Under the pieces are notes generated by a model. That model made no database searches. It saw only the letters and a program-made list of their open reading frames with translations, and was not told the DNA's origin. A DNA stretch of 64,000 nt from Flagellimonas okinawensis (lineage in GTDB: Bacteria > Bacteroidota > Bacteroidia > Flavobacteriales > Flavobacteriaceae), in assembly GCF_029194005.1 (NCBI RefSeq), contig NZ_JARFVA010000001.1:62001-126000 (forward strand). The letters run 5' to 3'. The position numbers and the translations under genes were made by a program. Below, one piece after another: positions 46,510 to 55,607 of this stretch; position 1 is the first letter of the stretch; every line of letters starts with the position of its first letter.

Positions 46510-46872
46510 ATGGAAAATGAAGTGAAAAACTATGCAGATGAAGAGCATTGCCCGGTTCGTAATGTACTAGATCGTTTTGGAGACAAATGGTCTATGTTGG
46601 TGTTGATGTTGTTAAGTGATATGGGGGTTTTAAGATTTAATGAGATTCATAAATATATTGGTACCATTTCACAAAAAATGTTGACCGTAACTTTAAAGAA
46701 ATTGGAGGTTGATGGTTTGGTACAACGAAAAGCATATCCAGAAATACCACCAAGAGTAGAATATTCGCTCACGCAGCGTGCGCAGAGCTTAATGCCCATT
46801 ATTCAGGAATTGGCACAATGGGCCAATAAGAATATGGCCGATATTCAAAATTCGCGGAGTAAAGCGGTATAA
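46510..46872 (+). CDS. HxlR-family winged-helix regulator
   Basis: The 120-residue protein has the HxlR layout. The conserved Cys lies in EHCPVRNVLDRFGDKWSML at about residue 14. The winged helix reads LRFNEIHKYIGTISQKMLTVTLKKLEVDGLVQR (residues about 46-78), and PPRVEYSLT follows. In YodB/QsrR relatives the Cys near the N-terminus senses quinones. Its only visible target is the divergent gene. Confidence 0.9.
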   Translation: MENEVKNYADEEHCPVRNVLDRFGDKWSMLVLMLLSDMGVLRFNEIHKYIGTISQKMLTVTLKKLEVDGLVQRKAYPEIPPRVEYSLTQRAQSLMPIIQELAQWANKNMADIQNSRSKAV

Positions 46873-47496
46873 TTATTTCTTTCTTGCAAAAAAACGGATT
46901 ACGGACCCCGTTCCTACGTGTCCTTCACCTTCATTGAGTTCTACCGTAGTTTGTTGGAGCTCCATTATTTCATAATCTGCAAAATCCCGCTGAAGTTCTT
47001 CAATAGAGAATAGAGAGTCCAAATTTCCAGGTCCTCCTACTTTGGGGTTTTCTTTTTTGTACGCTAAATGCGCCTTACTGAAACCTTCGAAAATTATCAC
47101 ACCACCTTTCTTTAAGCTATCATGCAGCAGTTTATGGTAGCTAGGACGAATATCCGGCGGGAAATGGGAATATATCAACGCTATGGCATCAAATTGCTCT
47201 GACTGATATCCAAGATTTGGTAGTTCACCAATTTTATAATCAATGGAAACTTGTTTTTTATTCGCAAGTTTAAGAGCTTTTTGCTGTCCTTGTTCGCTTA
47301 TATCGAAAGCATAAACTTTCCATCCTTTTTGCGCCGCGTAAACTGCATTTCGACCCTCTCCCTCGGCGGCGAACAAAATGGAACCAGTTTTTAGCTCGTT
47401 TAATTTTTCCTTTAAATATTCATTCGGTTGTGTGCCATAAGCATAATCTGTTTGACCAAATTTGGTGTTCCACATTTTTAGCCATTCACTTTCCAT
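46873..47496 (-). CDS. Class I SAM-dependent methyltransferase
   Basis: This is a TehB-like methyltransferase of 207 aa. The start MESEWLKMWNTKFGQ at 47496 is favoured over the longer frame. Motif I is LFAAEGEGRNAVYAAQKGW at about residue 40-58, followed by the VYAFDISEQGQ acidic loop and DAIALIYSHFPPDIRP. The C-terminal half has GGVIIFEGFSKAH. TehB relatives act on thiopurines or tellurite; the substrate here is unknown. Confidence 0.82.
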   Translation of the reverse strand: MESEWLKMWNTKFGQTDYAYGTQPNEYLKEKLNELKTGSILFAAEGEGRNAVYAAQKGWKVYAFDISEQGQQKALKLANKKQVSIDYKIGELPNLGYQSEQFDAIALIYSHFPPDIRPSYHKLLHDSLKKGGVIIFEGFSKAHLAYKKENPKVGGPGNLDSLFSIEELQRDFADYEIMELQQTTVELNEGEGHVGTGSVIRFFARKK

Positions 47497-47560
47497 ATCC
47501 CTGTTTTTTTTACAATATAAAATTACAAGGAATACAGTAATTAAAAGGTATGCTTTTGTC

Positions 47561-48169
47561 TTATTTCCCGAATATTCCAGATTTCTCACCACTGTCCATA
47601 TGCCCATAATTTTGGTAGAGTAGGAGGGTATCCCCTTTAGGGGATGTTATTATGGTCCGTTCTTGATGACTGTATTTGTTTCCACCACTTGTCATCATGG
47701 TAAATTGAATAGGAACATAATAAGGGAACAAACCTCTAGTATATTCATGTTGGCCTTTATATTCCTCGGGCAACCTAACTCGATACAAATCTGTTCCGAA
47801 GTGCTCATTATAAGTTTTTTCATCGATCTTGCCGATCAACATGGATTGTTGGCGTACAAGGTCATTGAGTATGATGTTTTCCTGATCATCAATTTCAAAA
47901 CTGAATTCACCATATGGCAATCTATAACCATTATTAATGGAGTAACTTATTTTTCCCGAAGCTCGATAACGAAAATTATCTCCAATCTTAGGTGAAATCC
48001 TGATTCTCCCACTAAAATTACTTATACTAATATGCGTAAAGGCAATTGGGTCCATTCTTTTAACAAATATGTGGTCCGGGTTTATTTTGCGCGTGATAAT
48101 AAGGTGCCAGAAGCCAATAAACAGGGCGATGGCCAATATTAGGTACAACATTATTTTTTTAAAGGACAT
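47561..48169 (-). CDS. Hypothetical membrane-anchored protein, 202 aa
   Basis: There is one N-terminal membrane segment at about residues 5-24 (KIMLYLILAIALFIGFWHL). The following domain is beta-rich and extracytoplasmic. It contains HISISNFSGRIRISPK and RYRASGKISYSINNGYR, suggesting a sandwich fold. It is 22 bases downstream of the truncated hydrolase. No family is recognised. Confidence 0.65.
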   Translation of the reverse strand: MSFKKIMLYLILAIALFIGFWHLIITRKINPDHIFVKRMDPIAFTHISISNFSGRIRISPKIGDNFRYRASGKISYSINNGYRLPYGEFSFEIDDQENIILNDLVRQQSMLIGKIDEKTYNEHFGTDLYRVRLPEEYKGQHEYTRGLFPYYVPIQFTMMTSGGNKYSHQERTIITSPKGDTLLLYQNYGHMDSGEKSGIFGK

Positions 48170-48190
48170 CCTATACTTTAAATTACCTGG

Positions 48191-48692
48191 TCAATCTTCT
48201 TGCTCAATTTGAAATGCGTCATAATTCTCCATATTTAATTCCGTATTTGTTCTAATGGTCTCCAAAAAGTCAAACATTAAATTCAAATGTTCAGAATACC
48301 CTTTAATTTGACTCAATAGTACTTCGGAATCAGGATTTTCCACTTCTTTTGGCGAAAAATATCTCGACATGTAGAATGAAGTGTAACTGTTATGCGTAAA
48401 CGGCTTTAAATAAGAAGCATAAAAGGTTTTCGCAGTTCCTACACTTCTAAAAAAATTAAAATTGGTTTCTTTTTCCTTTGCTGCAAAAAGTAATAATGGA
48501 ATGGTGAACTTGTTCTTCTTTATTTTGATGGCATCGTATACATAAGGCCATTTTTCTTGGATCTCTGTTAGATCTGTTTTGAATTCAATAGTTGTTTCCA
48601 TTGAAATAAATCCATCGGCCAAATCTTCCTCGTGCAAAAAACACCAACCTTCTTGTGCTCCCCAACTATGACCAATAAAAAACAACCTATTA
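48191..48692 (-). pseudogene. Alpha/beta-hydrolase, 5' end removed by Tn3 insertion
   Basis: The remaining reading frame starts at the nucleophile elbow (NRLFFIGHSWGAQEGW, GxSxG) and runs 165 codons to the stop at 48191. The usual 70-90 N-terminal residues (strands 1-5) are missing. The junction is exactly at 48693, where a Tn3-type end begins with GGGG. An in-frame TTG could start a fragment, but an enzyme without its N-terminal half would be inactive. The missing half should lie on the far side of the element, outside this window. Confidence 0.75.
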
Positions 48693-48730
48693 GGGGTAGT
48701 GACCTCATAGCTACGAAAAGTATCAATTCA
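48693..48730 (+). repeat. Left terminal inverted repeat of a Tn3-family element
   Basis: The 38 bases begin GGGGT, have CTCA at positions 12-15 and ACGAAAA at 21-27, with the same spacing as in the classical Tn3 end. The adjacent 5 bases TATTA (48688-48692) are a plausible AT-rich target-site duplication half. The repeat points into the element, so this is its left edge. Confidence 0.8.
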
Positions 48731-48798
48731 GCTCATAAGCCCCATAAATACAAGGGTTGGTAATTTAGCATAATCCTTAAATTGTCAAAAAGTCAAAA

Positions 48799-51693
48799 AT
48801 GGAAGACAATTTAAGCACAAACTGGTTTATAAGTTACGACGAAGCAGAACTACTTAAAAACAAGAGATACCCACATAAACTGGCATTTGCACTGCAGTTA
48901 AAGAATTATTCGGAAACCGGTGCCTTCATATCGAAAGAAAAGGACATAAGATCTGATTTGATCGATCATCTCTGTACCCAATTACATACGAATCCATCGA
49001 TTTTGAAAGATTATAATTGGATGTCAAGTACGGCCAAAAGGCACCGTTCAGAGATTCTGATGTTCTTAAAAATTGGACGTCCAGGCGCAGTCGACCAACA
49101 AGAATTGAGATTTTTGATGTGCGACCAATTGTTCCCGACAGGCATCCAAAAGGAAGAGGCGAACGATCTTGCCAAAAAATGGTATTTCGAGAAAAGGTTA
49201 AAGTGTCCTCCGGAAAATGCCCTTTACAGAGAAATAGCGTCTGCCTTTGCCGACTTTGAAAATAAGCTGTTCACCCATGTTGCCTCACTTTTGGGAAGAG
49301 GAACGACTGAACTGTTCGACCGCTGCCTTAGAAGTGAACCACATGAAAATGGTTCGTTCACCTGGATTCGTTCCGACCCTGGCCGTACCAGTCTAGCTAC
49401 CATTCTCAGCGAACTGGACAAATTGTCGTTTATCGAGGACTGCGGATTGCCCGCAAAAGAAATCGGCGGGATACATCCCAAGATTCGGGAAAGGCTTTAC
49501 AAAAGGATAGCCTCCGAGTCGGCCTGGGAAATAAGGCGGCACCCACCATACATAAGGGATACCTTGATGTGCATCTTTCTTTATGTCAGAAGGCAGAAAA
49601 TCATCGATGACCTTGTGGACCTGTTCATCCTCCTAGTGGGAAAGCTATCAAAGAAGGCGAAAAAGAAAGTGGAGACCGTATTGGTAAAGGAAATGAAACG
49701 GGTCTATGGCAAGACGACACTTTTGGCACGAATTGCTAAGGCATCATTGAAAGACCCTAAAGGCACCATCACCAAAGTAATATTTCCAATTGCCAGCAAA
49801 GCGAAACTCTCCGATATCGTCAAAGAGCACAAATATTCCGGAAAGGGTTTTAAAAATGAGATACACAACTTGGTGCGTTCCAGTTATTCCTCCCACTATC
49901 GGAGAATGGTGCCACAGATATTGGGCAGTCTGACCTTTAGGTCAAATAATGATTCACACGCGCCCATCTTGGATGCCATCGACTGGCTCATGGAGAACCC
50001 AGTACACAACTCAAAGTTTTCTCTTGCCGATGGTTCGGTTCCCACATCGGATATTATCAGGCCCAGTTTTATAAAACTTATCAAAGGGATGGGCAAAGGT
50101 GATATGGACCGAGTGGATTATGAAATAGCCGTCCTCGAAGCTTTGAGAAAACGACTTCGGTGCAAGGAGATATGGGTGGAAGGGGCGGATAAATACCGTA
50201 ATCCCGATGAGGACGTTCCCATGGATTTCAATATTAACAGGAAATTCTACTATGACCGGTTGGGCGTTGAGAACGACCCGGCAGAGTTTACTAGCGGACT
50301 GAAGGAAGAAATGGAGACCGCATTGAGAATGTTGAACGAGAACCTGCCATCCAACAAATATGTAAGGTTAAGGCAGTCGGGAGTTAAGAATATCGTACTC
50401 TCTCCCTCGGATCCTCTCATGGATCCACCTAATATAAGTGCGCTCAAGGGAGAGGTCCAATCCAAATGGCCAATGACCTCCCTTTTGGATATACTTCGCG
50501 AGGCGGACAGTTGGTCCAGCTTTACAAAATCGTTCAAAAGTGTGAGGACTTCGGAACGGTTGTCGCCCGAACAGCTCAGGAAAAGGTTGCTTTTGGTGCT
50601 CTACGGCCTTGGAACCAATATGGGGCTCAATCGTCTGGCATCGGGCAACCAAGTCAGTTACAAGGAGCTCCGCCATGTCAAGAACGCCTATATCCATAAG
50701 GATTCCCTGCGTAGGGCGATCAGGGAAGTCGCCAATGGGACATTCTTGGTCAAGGACACCAAACTTTGGGGCGAGGCCACCACCTCATGTGCCTCGGATT
50801 CAAAGAAGTTTGGTTCTTGGGACCAGAACCTGATGACGGAATGGCACATAAGGTACGGGGGAAAAGGTGTAATGATCTATTGGCATGTCGACACCCGCTC
50901 AACCTGTATCTATTCCCAACTGAAGAAATGCTCCTCCTCTGAGGTGGCAAATATGATAGAGGGGGTGCTCAAGCACTGTACCGATATGAAGGTTGAAAAA
51001 CAGTTTGTGGACACCCATGGCCAGAGCGAGGTCGCCTTTGCCTTTTGCAGGCTATTGGGGTTTGAGCTGATGCCAAGGTTGAAGAGCATCGCCTCACAGA
51101 AACTTTACCTTCCGGATATTTCCCTAAAGAAAGAGCTCAAAAACCTTTTGCCCATACTAAATAGGGGCATTAAATGGGAAATCATAGAAAGGCAATATGA
51201 TGAAATGGTAAAATACACCGCCGCCCTGGAACAGGGAACGGCCGACCCCGAATCGATTTTGAAAAGGTTCACTAGGGGAAACGAAAGCCATCCGATCTAC
51301 AGGGCCCTTCAGGAATTGGGGAAGGCCGTGAAAACGATATTCCTTTGCCGTTACTTGGCCGATGAAAATGTTCGGAGGGAAATACACGGGGGCCTGAACG
51401 TGATAGAGAATTGGAACTCTGCGAACGGTTTCATCTTTTTCGGAAAAAGTGGAGAGGTTTCATCGAACCGTTTGGAAGAGCAGGAACTGTCGGTACTGGC
51501 ATTACATCTGCTCCAGAACTGCCTGGTCTATGTCAATACACTTATGATACAACGTGTGGTGGCCGAAAACGGATGGATGGAAAGATTTGACAAGGAAGAT
51601 TATCGTGCATTGAGCCCATTGATACATGCCCATGTGAACCCCTATGGAAAGTTTGAGTTGGATATGGACAAAAACCTTGGACTTGCTGTATAG
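48799..51693 (+). CDS. tnpA: Tn3-family transposase
   Basis: The 964-residue protein has the length and order of TnpA. An N-terminal DUF4158 domain ([24 protein letters not shown]) precedes the catalytic domain. The DDE residues are D667 in the CASDSKKFG motif, D738 in [19 protein letters not shown], and the Glu in [17 protein letters not shown] at about 894-896. The frame is intact, so it could be active. Codons use G/C in the third position more often than the genes around it, which points to recent transfer. Confidence 0.93.
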   Translation: MEDNLSTNWFISYDEAELLKNKRYPHKLAFALQLKNYSETGAFISKEKDIRSDLIDHLCTQLHTNPSILKDYNWMSSTAKRHRSEILMFLKIGRPGAVDQQELRFLMCDQLFPTGIQKEEANDLAKKWYFEKRLKCPPENALYREIASAFADFENKLFTHVASLLGRGTTELFDRCLRSEPHENGSFTWIRSDPGRTSLATILSELDKLSFIEDCGLPAKEIGGIHPKIRERLYKRIASESAWEIRRHPPYIRDTLMCIFLYVRRQKIIDDLVDLFILLVGKLSKKAKKKVETVLVKEMKRVYGKTTLLARIAKASLKDPKGTITKVIFPIASKAKLSDIVKEHKYSGKGFKNEIHNLVRSSYSSHYRRMVPQILGSLTFRSNNDSHAPILDAIDWLMENPVHNSKFSLADGSVPTSDIIRPSFIKLIKGMGKGDMDRVDYEIAVLEALRKRLRCKEIWVEGADKYRNPDEDVPMDFNINRKFYYDRLGVENDPAEFTSGLKEEMETALRMLNENLPSNKYVRLRQSGVKNIVLSPSDPLMDPPNISALKGEVQSKWPMTSLLDILREADSWSSFTKSFKSVRTSERLSPEQLRKRLLLVLYGLGTNMGLNRLASGNQVSYKELRHVKNAYIHKDSLRRAIREVANGTFLVKDTKLWGEATTSCASDSKKFGSWDQNLMTEWHIRYGGKGVMIYWHVDTRSTCIYSQLKKCSSSEVANMIEGVLKHCTDMKVEKQFVDTHGQSEVAFAFCRLLGFELMPRLKSIASQKLYLPDISLKKELKNLLPILNRGIKWEIIERQYDEMVKYTAALEQGTADPESILKRFTRGNESHPIYRALQELGKAVKTIFLCRYLADENVRREIHGGLNVIENWNSANGFIFFGKSGEVSSNRLEEQELSVLALHLLQNCLVYVNTLMIQRVVAENGWMERFDKEDYRALSPLIHAHVNPYGKFELDMDKNLGLAV

Positions 51694-51845
51694 GTCGATT
51701 ATCTCTGTGCCAAAAAAGGTTCCTTTCATGAAACTCAATTAGTTCATCTGAAATTAAATTAGCTTACAGACTTTTTATTTTAAGAGGTTGTCATGAATAA
51801 TTAAGATATATTCCAAATAACGCAAAATACTCTAAAAATTTTGTT

Positions 51846-51868
51846 AAATAAGAATCATATTCTTATTT
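51846..51868. promoter_or_regulatory. Palindromic operator candidate before the hydrogenase operon
   Basis: A perfect 10-bp inverted repeat (AAATAAGAAT / ATTCTTATTT) with a 3-base spacer lies 33 bases before the small-subunit ATG. It is just upstream of a near-consensus -7 box TACTTTTA at 51873-51880. It has a general resemblance to Fur/PerR-type boxes but is not a match. It is likely bound by a dimeric regulator of the operon. Confidence 0.55.
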
Positions 51869-51900
51869 TCATTACTTTTAAAATAAATATCAAATGACTT

Positions 51901-52863
51901 ATGGCAAATGTACTATGGTTACAAGGAGGTGCATGTAGTGGCAACACAATGTCCTTTTTGAACGCCGAAGAACCAACGGTGGTAGAACTTATTACCGATT
52001 TCGGGCTAAACATTTTATGGCACCCAACAACCGGTTTACAGATTGGGGACCAAGTTCAAGACCTATTAAAGGATATCCTCGCAGGAAAAGTGCAGATGGA
52101 TATTCTTGTTTTTGAAGGCTCGATAATTCAAGGCCCGGATAACACAGGAACCATGAACTTATTCGCTGACCGTCCGATGAAGGACTGGATTAAGGAACTC
52201 TCAGAAGTTGCGGGCTATGTCGTCGCTATTGGCGATTGCGCAACATGGGGAGGCATACCTGCAGTTCCGCCAAACCCTAGTGAATCTACTGGAATGCAAT
52301 TCCATAAAAAGAACAAGGGTGGGTTCTTGGGCCCTGACTATGTTTCAAAAGGTGGTTTGCCAGTAATAAATATACCAGGTTGCCCTGCGCACCCAGATTG
52401 GATTACTCAAATTCTTGTCGCGATTTCTGTGGGAAGGATAGGCGATGTGCTTATTGATGATTACCACAGGCCAAAAACGTTTTTTACCGACTTTGTTCAG
52501 ACAGGTTGTACCAACGTAGTCAACTTTGCACAAAAAGTCGATGGTGGATTTGGCCAAAGGGGTAACGGATGCCTCTTTTACGAGGTTGGATGTAGAGGCC
52601 CAATGACAAGAGCGAGTTGTAACAATATATTGTGGAACAGACAATCTAGTAAAACCCGAGCTAATCATCCTTGTTTGGGCTGTACCGAACCTGGCTTTCC
52701 ACATCACGACCTTATGAAAGGTAGTGTTTTTAAGACCATGAATTACATGGGTACATTTCCTAAAGAAGTCCCAGAGGGTAGGAACAAATTGGCTTACTAT
52801 TTAGAGGCCGGTTTCCAGAAAGTATTACCTACAAACCATAGGGTTAAGGAAGGTTCAAAATAA
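51901..52863 (+). CDS. hupS: [NiFe]-hydrogenase small subunit, group 2a type
   Basis: This is the electron-transfer subunit with three iron-sulfur clusters. There is no Tat signal and no C-terminal anchor. In the 320 residues the proximal site reads C12-S-G-N15, where other groups have CxGC. Further Cys are C113 (GDCATWGG), C161 (GCPAHPDW), C203, and those of GCLFYEVGCRGPMTRASC and HPCLGCTEP. Where other groups have HxxC for the distal cluster, QTGC is seen. This is the pattern of cyanobacterial HupS and mycobacterial HucS, an oxygen-tolerant H2-uptake type. It is first in the operon. Confidence 0.93.
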   Translation: MANVLWLQGGACSGNTMSFLNAEEPTVVELITDFGLNILWHPTTGLQIGDQVQDLLKDILAGKVQMDILVFEGSIIQGPDNTGTMNLFADRPMKDWIKELSEVAGYVVAIGDCATWGGIPAVPPNPSESTGMQFHKKNKGGFLGPDYVSKGGLPVINIPGCPAHPDWITQILVAISVGRIGDVLIDDYHRPKTFFTDFVQTGCTNVVNFAQKVDGGFGQRGNGCLFYEVGCRGPMTRASCNNILWNRQSSKTRANHPCLGCTEPGFPHHDLMKGSVFKTMNYMGTFPKEVPEGRNKLAYYLEAGFQKVLPTNHRVKEGSK

Positions 52864-52884
52864 TAGCAACGAAAAAGAATAAAA

Positions 52885-54477
52885 ATGTCAGTAACAGAAT
52901 TAAATATATCTCCCGTTGGTCGTGTTGAGGGCGATTTGGATGTGAAGGTCTATATTGACAACGGCAAAGTCACACGCGCCCATACGCAAGCAGCGATGTT
53001 CAGGGGTTTTGAGAAAATCATGGCAGGCAAGGATCCACAATCGGGACTCATTGTTACTCCTAGAATTTGTGGTATTTGTGGAGGGTCGCACCTATATTGT
53101 GCATCCTCGGCATTAGATACTGCTTGGGGAACAAAGCTAACCCCAAATGCTCTTTTGTTGAGAGCGATTGGTCAGGCTTCGGAAACCCTTCAAAGTATCC
53201 CAAGATGGTATTATGCGATTTTCGCCACGGATTTAGCTAATAAAAAGTATGCCGATAAACCTTTATATAAGGAAGTGGTAAAACGCTGGTCCGCCTATGT
53301 CGGAGAAACCTTTCAAAAGGGATTGACGGCAAGTGGACTGCCAGTTCAGATTTATGCCTTGTTCGGTGGTCAATGGCCCCACTCAAGTTACATGGTGCCG
53401 GGTGGGGTGATGTGCGCTCCTACCTTAAAGGATATTACCAGAGCTCATGCTATACTCGCACAATTTAAAAACGATTGGTTAGAACCGATTTGGTTAGGTT
53501 GCTCTATCGAGCGTTATATGGAAATCAAATCTTGGGACGACATGTTGGCGTGGGTCGAAGAAAATGAATCTCAAAAGAATAGTGATCTGGGATTGTTGAT
53601 TCGTGCGGGTATCGAATTTGGTTTGGATAAATTCGGTCAAGGTGTTGGTAAATTCTTAGCAACAGGAACATACTTGCATAAAGACAGATATAATAATCCA
53701 ACTATTGAAGGTAGAAATGACGCCTTAATTAGCTCAAGTGGATTCTTTGATGGTGAAAATTATCATGAGTTTGACCACATGAAAGTGAGCGAGCACGTTA
53801 AGCATTCGTGGTATAAAGACCAAGAAGATGGGCTTCACCCTTGGGATGAACCGCTTCCGACACCTATGAAATCGCAGACATTGCATGATAGTGACTTTGA
53901 TAATCAATATAGCTGGGCAAAAGCTCCGCGTTATGACGGACATGCTGCTGAAGCTGGTCCGTTGGCTAGGGTGATTATGAACGCTAACCCAAATAATAAG
54001 GAACATCAAATTAGAGATCCTTTATTTGGTGATATCATGAAAAAGCTAGGGCCTAGCGTATTCACTAGAGTTCTTGCTAGAGTTCATGAAGCTCCTAGAA
54101 TCTATAAATTCATTGAACAATGGTTATCTGAAATTGATTTAGATGGTGAGTTCTACACCAAACCTGTTGAGAAAGACGGCAAAGGTTTTGGTGCTACGGA
54201 AGCAGCAAGAGGAGCCTTAGCACATTGGATTGAAATTAAAGATGGTGTTATCAAAAACTATCAAGTTATGGCCCCAACAACTTGGAATGTTGGTCCGCAA
54301 GATGGTAATGATAATCCAGGACCTATTGAGACCGCTCTTTTGGGCACAACGATCGAAGACCCATTAGATCCAGTAGAAGTAGGTATTGTAGCGCGCTCTT
54401 TCGATTCATGTTTGGTATGTACGGTACATGCCCATGATGCGCAAAGTGGCGTTGAGCTATCAAGATTCAAATTATAA
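52885..54477 (+). CDS. hupL: [NiFe]-hydrogenase large subunit, group 2a type
   Basis: This is the catalytic subunit with the NiFe(CN)2CO centre. The 530 residues contain the L1 motif RICGICGGSH with C62 and C65, and the L2 motif DSCLVCTVH with C509 and C512 and His 515. A 15-residue tail after His 515 is the expected target of the maturation protease. The length and the lack of signal fit a soluble cytoplasmic heterodimer. It is 21 bases downstream of the small subunit. Confidence 0.95.
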   Translation: MSVTELNISPVGRVEGDLDVKVYIDNGKVTRAHTQAAMFRGFEKIMAGKDPQSGLIVTPRICGICGGSHLYCASSALDTAWGTKLTPNALLLRAIGQASETLQSIPRWYYAIFATDLANKKYADKPLYKEVVKRWSAYVGETFQKGLTASGLPVQIYALFGGQWPHSSYMVPGGVMCAPTLKDITRAHAILAQFKNDWLEPIWLGCSIERYMEIKSWDDMLAWVEENESQKNSDLGLLIRAGIEFGLDKFGQGVGKFLATGTYLHKDRYNNPTIEGRNDALISSSGFFDGENYHEFDHMKVSEHVKHSWYKDQEDGLHPWDEPLPTPMKSQTLHDSDFDNQYSWAKAPRYDGHAAEAGPLARVIMNANPNNKEHQIRDPLFGDIMKKLGPSVFTRVLARVHEAPRIYKFIEQWLSEIDLDGEFYTKPVEKDGKGFGATEAARGALAHWIEIKDGVIKNYQVMAPTTWNVGPQDGNDNPGPIETALLGTTIEDPLDPVEVGIVARSFDSCLVCTVHAHDAQSGVELSRFKL

Positions 54478-54500
54478 CTTCTGACATGTAGTTTTTTTGA

Positions 54501-54534
54501 GACTTTCCTGAGGGTGACCTCGGGAAAGTTTTTT
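54501..54534 (+). terminator. Hairpin between large subunit and protease genes
   Basis: The arms ACTTTCC-tGAGG and CCTC-GGGAAAGT pair around a GTGA loop and are followed by a T-run. It lies 24 bases after the large-subunit stop. It could be a partial terminator that lowers transcription of the maturation genes relative to the structural genes, or it could protect the 3' end of hupSL mRNA. Confidence 0.7.
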
Positions 54535-54556
54535 ACTTTAATAGAAAGAAAAATAG

Positions 54557-55024
54557 ATGAAAACGGCAATAATGGGATTTGGAAATCCGGTGCGCAGCGA
54601 TGATGCAGTAGGCATTTATGTAATAGAACAGTTGCGGGAAAAACTTCCCGATTCTGACGACATAAGCATTATCGATATGGGTACAGCTGCCTTTGAAGTA
54701 CTTTTTGGTTTAAAAGGCCATGATAAGATTATTTTGGCAGATGCAGTTCTGAATAGCAATGAACCTGTGGGTACTTTGTTTAAAGTCCCAGCGGAAGAAG
54801 TAATGAAAGCACCTCAAGATGACCCGATGGTTTTTCTCCATGGAATGAAATGGGACCAGGCTTTATCGTACACGAAAAAAATATTACAAGATGAGTATCC
54901 AGAAGATATTCAAGTGTATTTAGTGGCGATTGAAAATACCAAGCTAGAAGTTGATTTGAGTGACGTGGTGAAGGAAGCAGGTGATAAAGTCGTACAACAT
55001 ATTTTGGAAGAATTAAATTTATAG
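54557..55024 (+). CDS. hupD: Hydrogenase maturation protease
   Basis: This endopeptidase removes the C-terminal tail of the large subunit once nickel is inserted. The 155 residues show the HyaD/HybD pattern: GFGNPVRSDDAVG at the start, the metal-sensing Asp in IIDMGTAAFEVLFGL, and FLHGMKWDQAL with the His that contacts nickel. It is followed by the unknown pair 8 bases downstream. Confidence 0.9.
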   Translation: MKTAIMGFGNPVRSDDAVGIYVIEQLREKLPDSDDISIIDMGTAAFEVLFGLKGHDKIILADAVLNSNEPVGTLFKVPAEEVMKAPQDDPMVFLHGMKWDQALSYTKKILQDEYPEDIQVYLVAIENTKLEVDLSDVVKEAGDKVVQHILEELNL

Positions 55025-55032
55025 ATATCTAC

Positions 55033-55353
55033 GTGAGTGCTAAAATCACCCTGAAGACTTCACATATTTATTTGGACAATGAATTGATTCAACCCATCTT
55101 CGGAGACATTCATTACGCGTATGTCACCTATGTGGAAGAGCAGAGTAAGGTTTTAATCACTCCTGTTTCGAGTCAATGGTTCGTTAAAATGTACAAACCG
55201 ACTCAGTTTCTATTGAAATCACGTAATTTAAAAGGTGATAAAACCCTAGCTATTCGAGAGATATTGATAGACAATGATTTAGATATGACTGACAGGGATT
55301 TGGATTATGAAATCATTGAAAAAACGAATTTGATAAAGGTGAGTATCTCATGA
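55033..55353 (+). CDS. Hypothetical protein of the hydrogenase operon, 106 aa
   Basis: A GTG start at 55033 gives a soluble beta-rich protein (SAKITLKTSHIYLDNELIQ) with no Cys and no membrane segment. Its stop overlaps the next start in an ATGA. It lies between the protease gene and a TPR gene. Its role is probably specific to this hydrogenase. I do not recognise a family. Confidence 0.75.
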   Translation: MSAKITLKTSHIYLDNELIQPIFGDIHYAYVTYVEEQSKVLITPVSSQWFVKMYKPTQFLLKSRNLKGDKTLAIREILIDNDLDMTDRDLDYEIIEKTNLIKVSIS

Positions 55354-55607
55354 CAAAACCAAAAAACGACTGGCTAATAGATGCCGAGGTGCAGTACAAG
55401 GTTACCCCTGTAAAAGGACGTTGGGAGGTTTCGCTCATATTTATAAATACCCAAGACCCTAACGAGGTTTTGGTTCAAGTTATCGGTGATTACCGTTCGG
55501 AACGACTCGCTGAAATCTATGGTAGAAATATACAGCAAACAGCTGCAAAAGACCCACGAGGTACACAAAAAGTAGACAAAGATGCTTACGATATTAACAA
55601 CAACTGA
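55350..55607 (+). CDS. Hypothetical protein of the hydrogenase operon, 85 aa
   Basis: This is a small soluble protein with a mixed N-terminal half (WLIDAEVQYKVTPVKGRWEV) and a Lys/Asp-rich tail. The start overlaps the previous stop (ATGA), and the end overlaps the TPR gene by 26 bases, so the three are translationally coupled. No family is recognised. Confidence 0.75.
   Translation: MTKPKNDWLIDAEVQYKVTPVKGRWEVSLIFINTQDPNEVLVQVIGDYRSERLAEIYGRNIQQTAAKDPRGTQKVDKDAYDINNN

Larger units (their letters stand above)
48693..51693 (+). mobile_element. Tn3-family transposon, left part; right end not visible
   Basis: The left inverted repeat is followed by 68 bases and then the complete tnpA. No inverse copy of the end is present in the 200 bases after tnpA. 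I also find none up to 64000: the closest TTTTCGT match, at about 62363, lacks the rest. No resolvase, integrase or res site is visible in the window. The right boundary is therefore unknown, and the coordinates here give only the supported part. Confidence 0.7.

Noticed and set aside
48191..48685. Intact 164-aa hydrolase starting at an in-frame TTG
   Set aside because: It would begin at the nucleophile elbow, without the N-terminal half of the fold.
48731..48760. GCCCC near 48740 as the transposon edge instead of 48693
   Set aside because: The block order GGGGT, CTCA, ACGAAAA of Tn3 ends fits only from 48693 inward, and the hydrolase frame is good up to 48692.
51846..51868. The palindrome as a right transposon end
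   Set aside because: It is symmetric and has none of the Tn3 end blocks.
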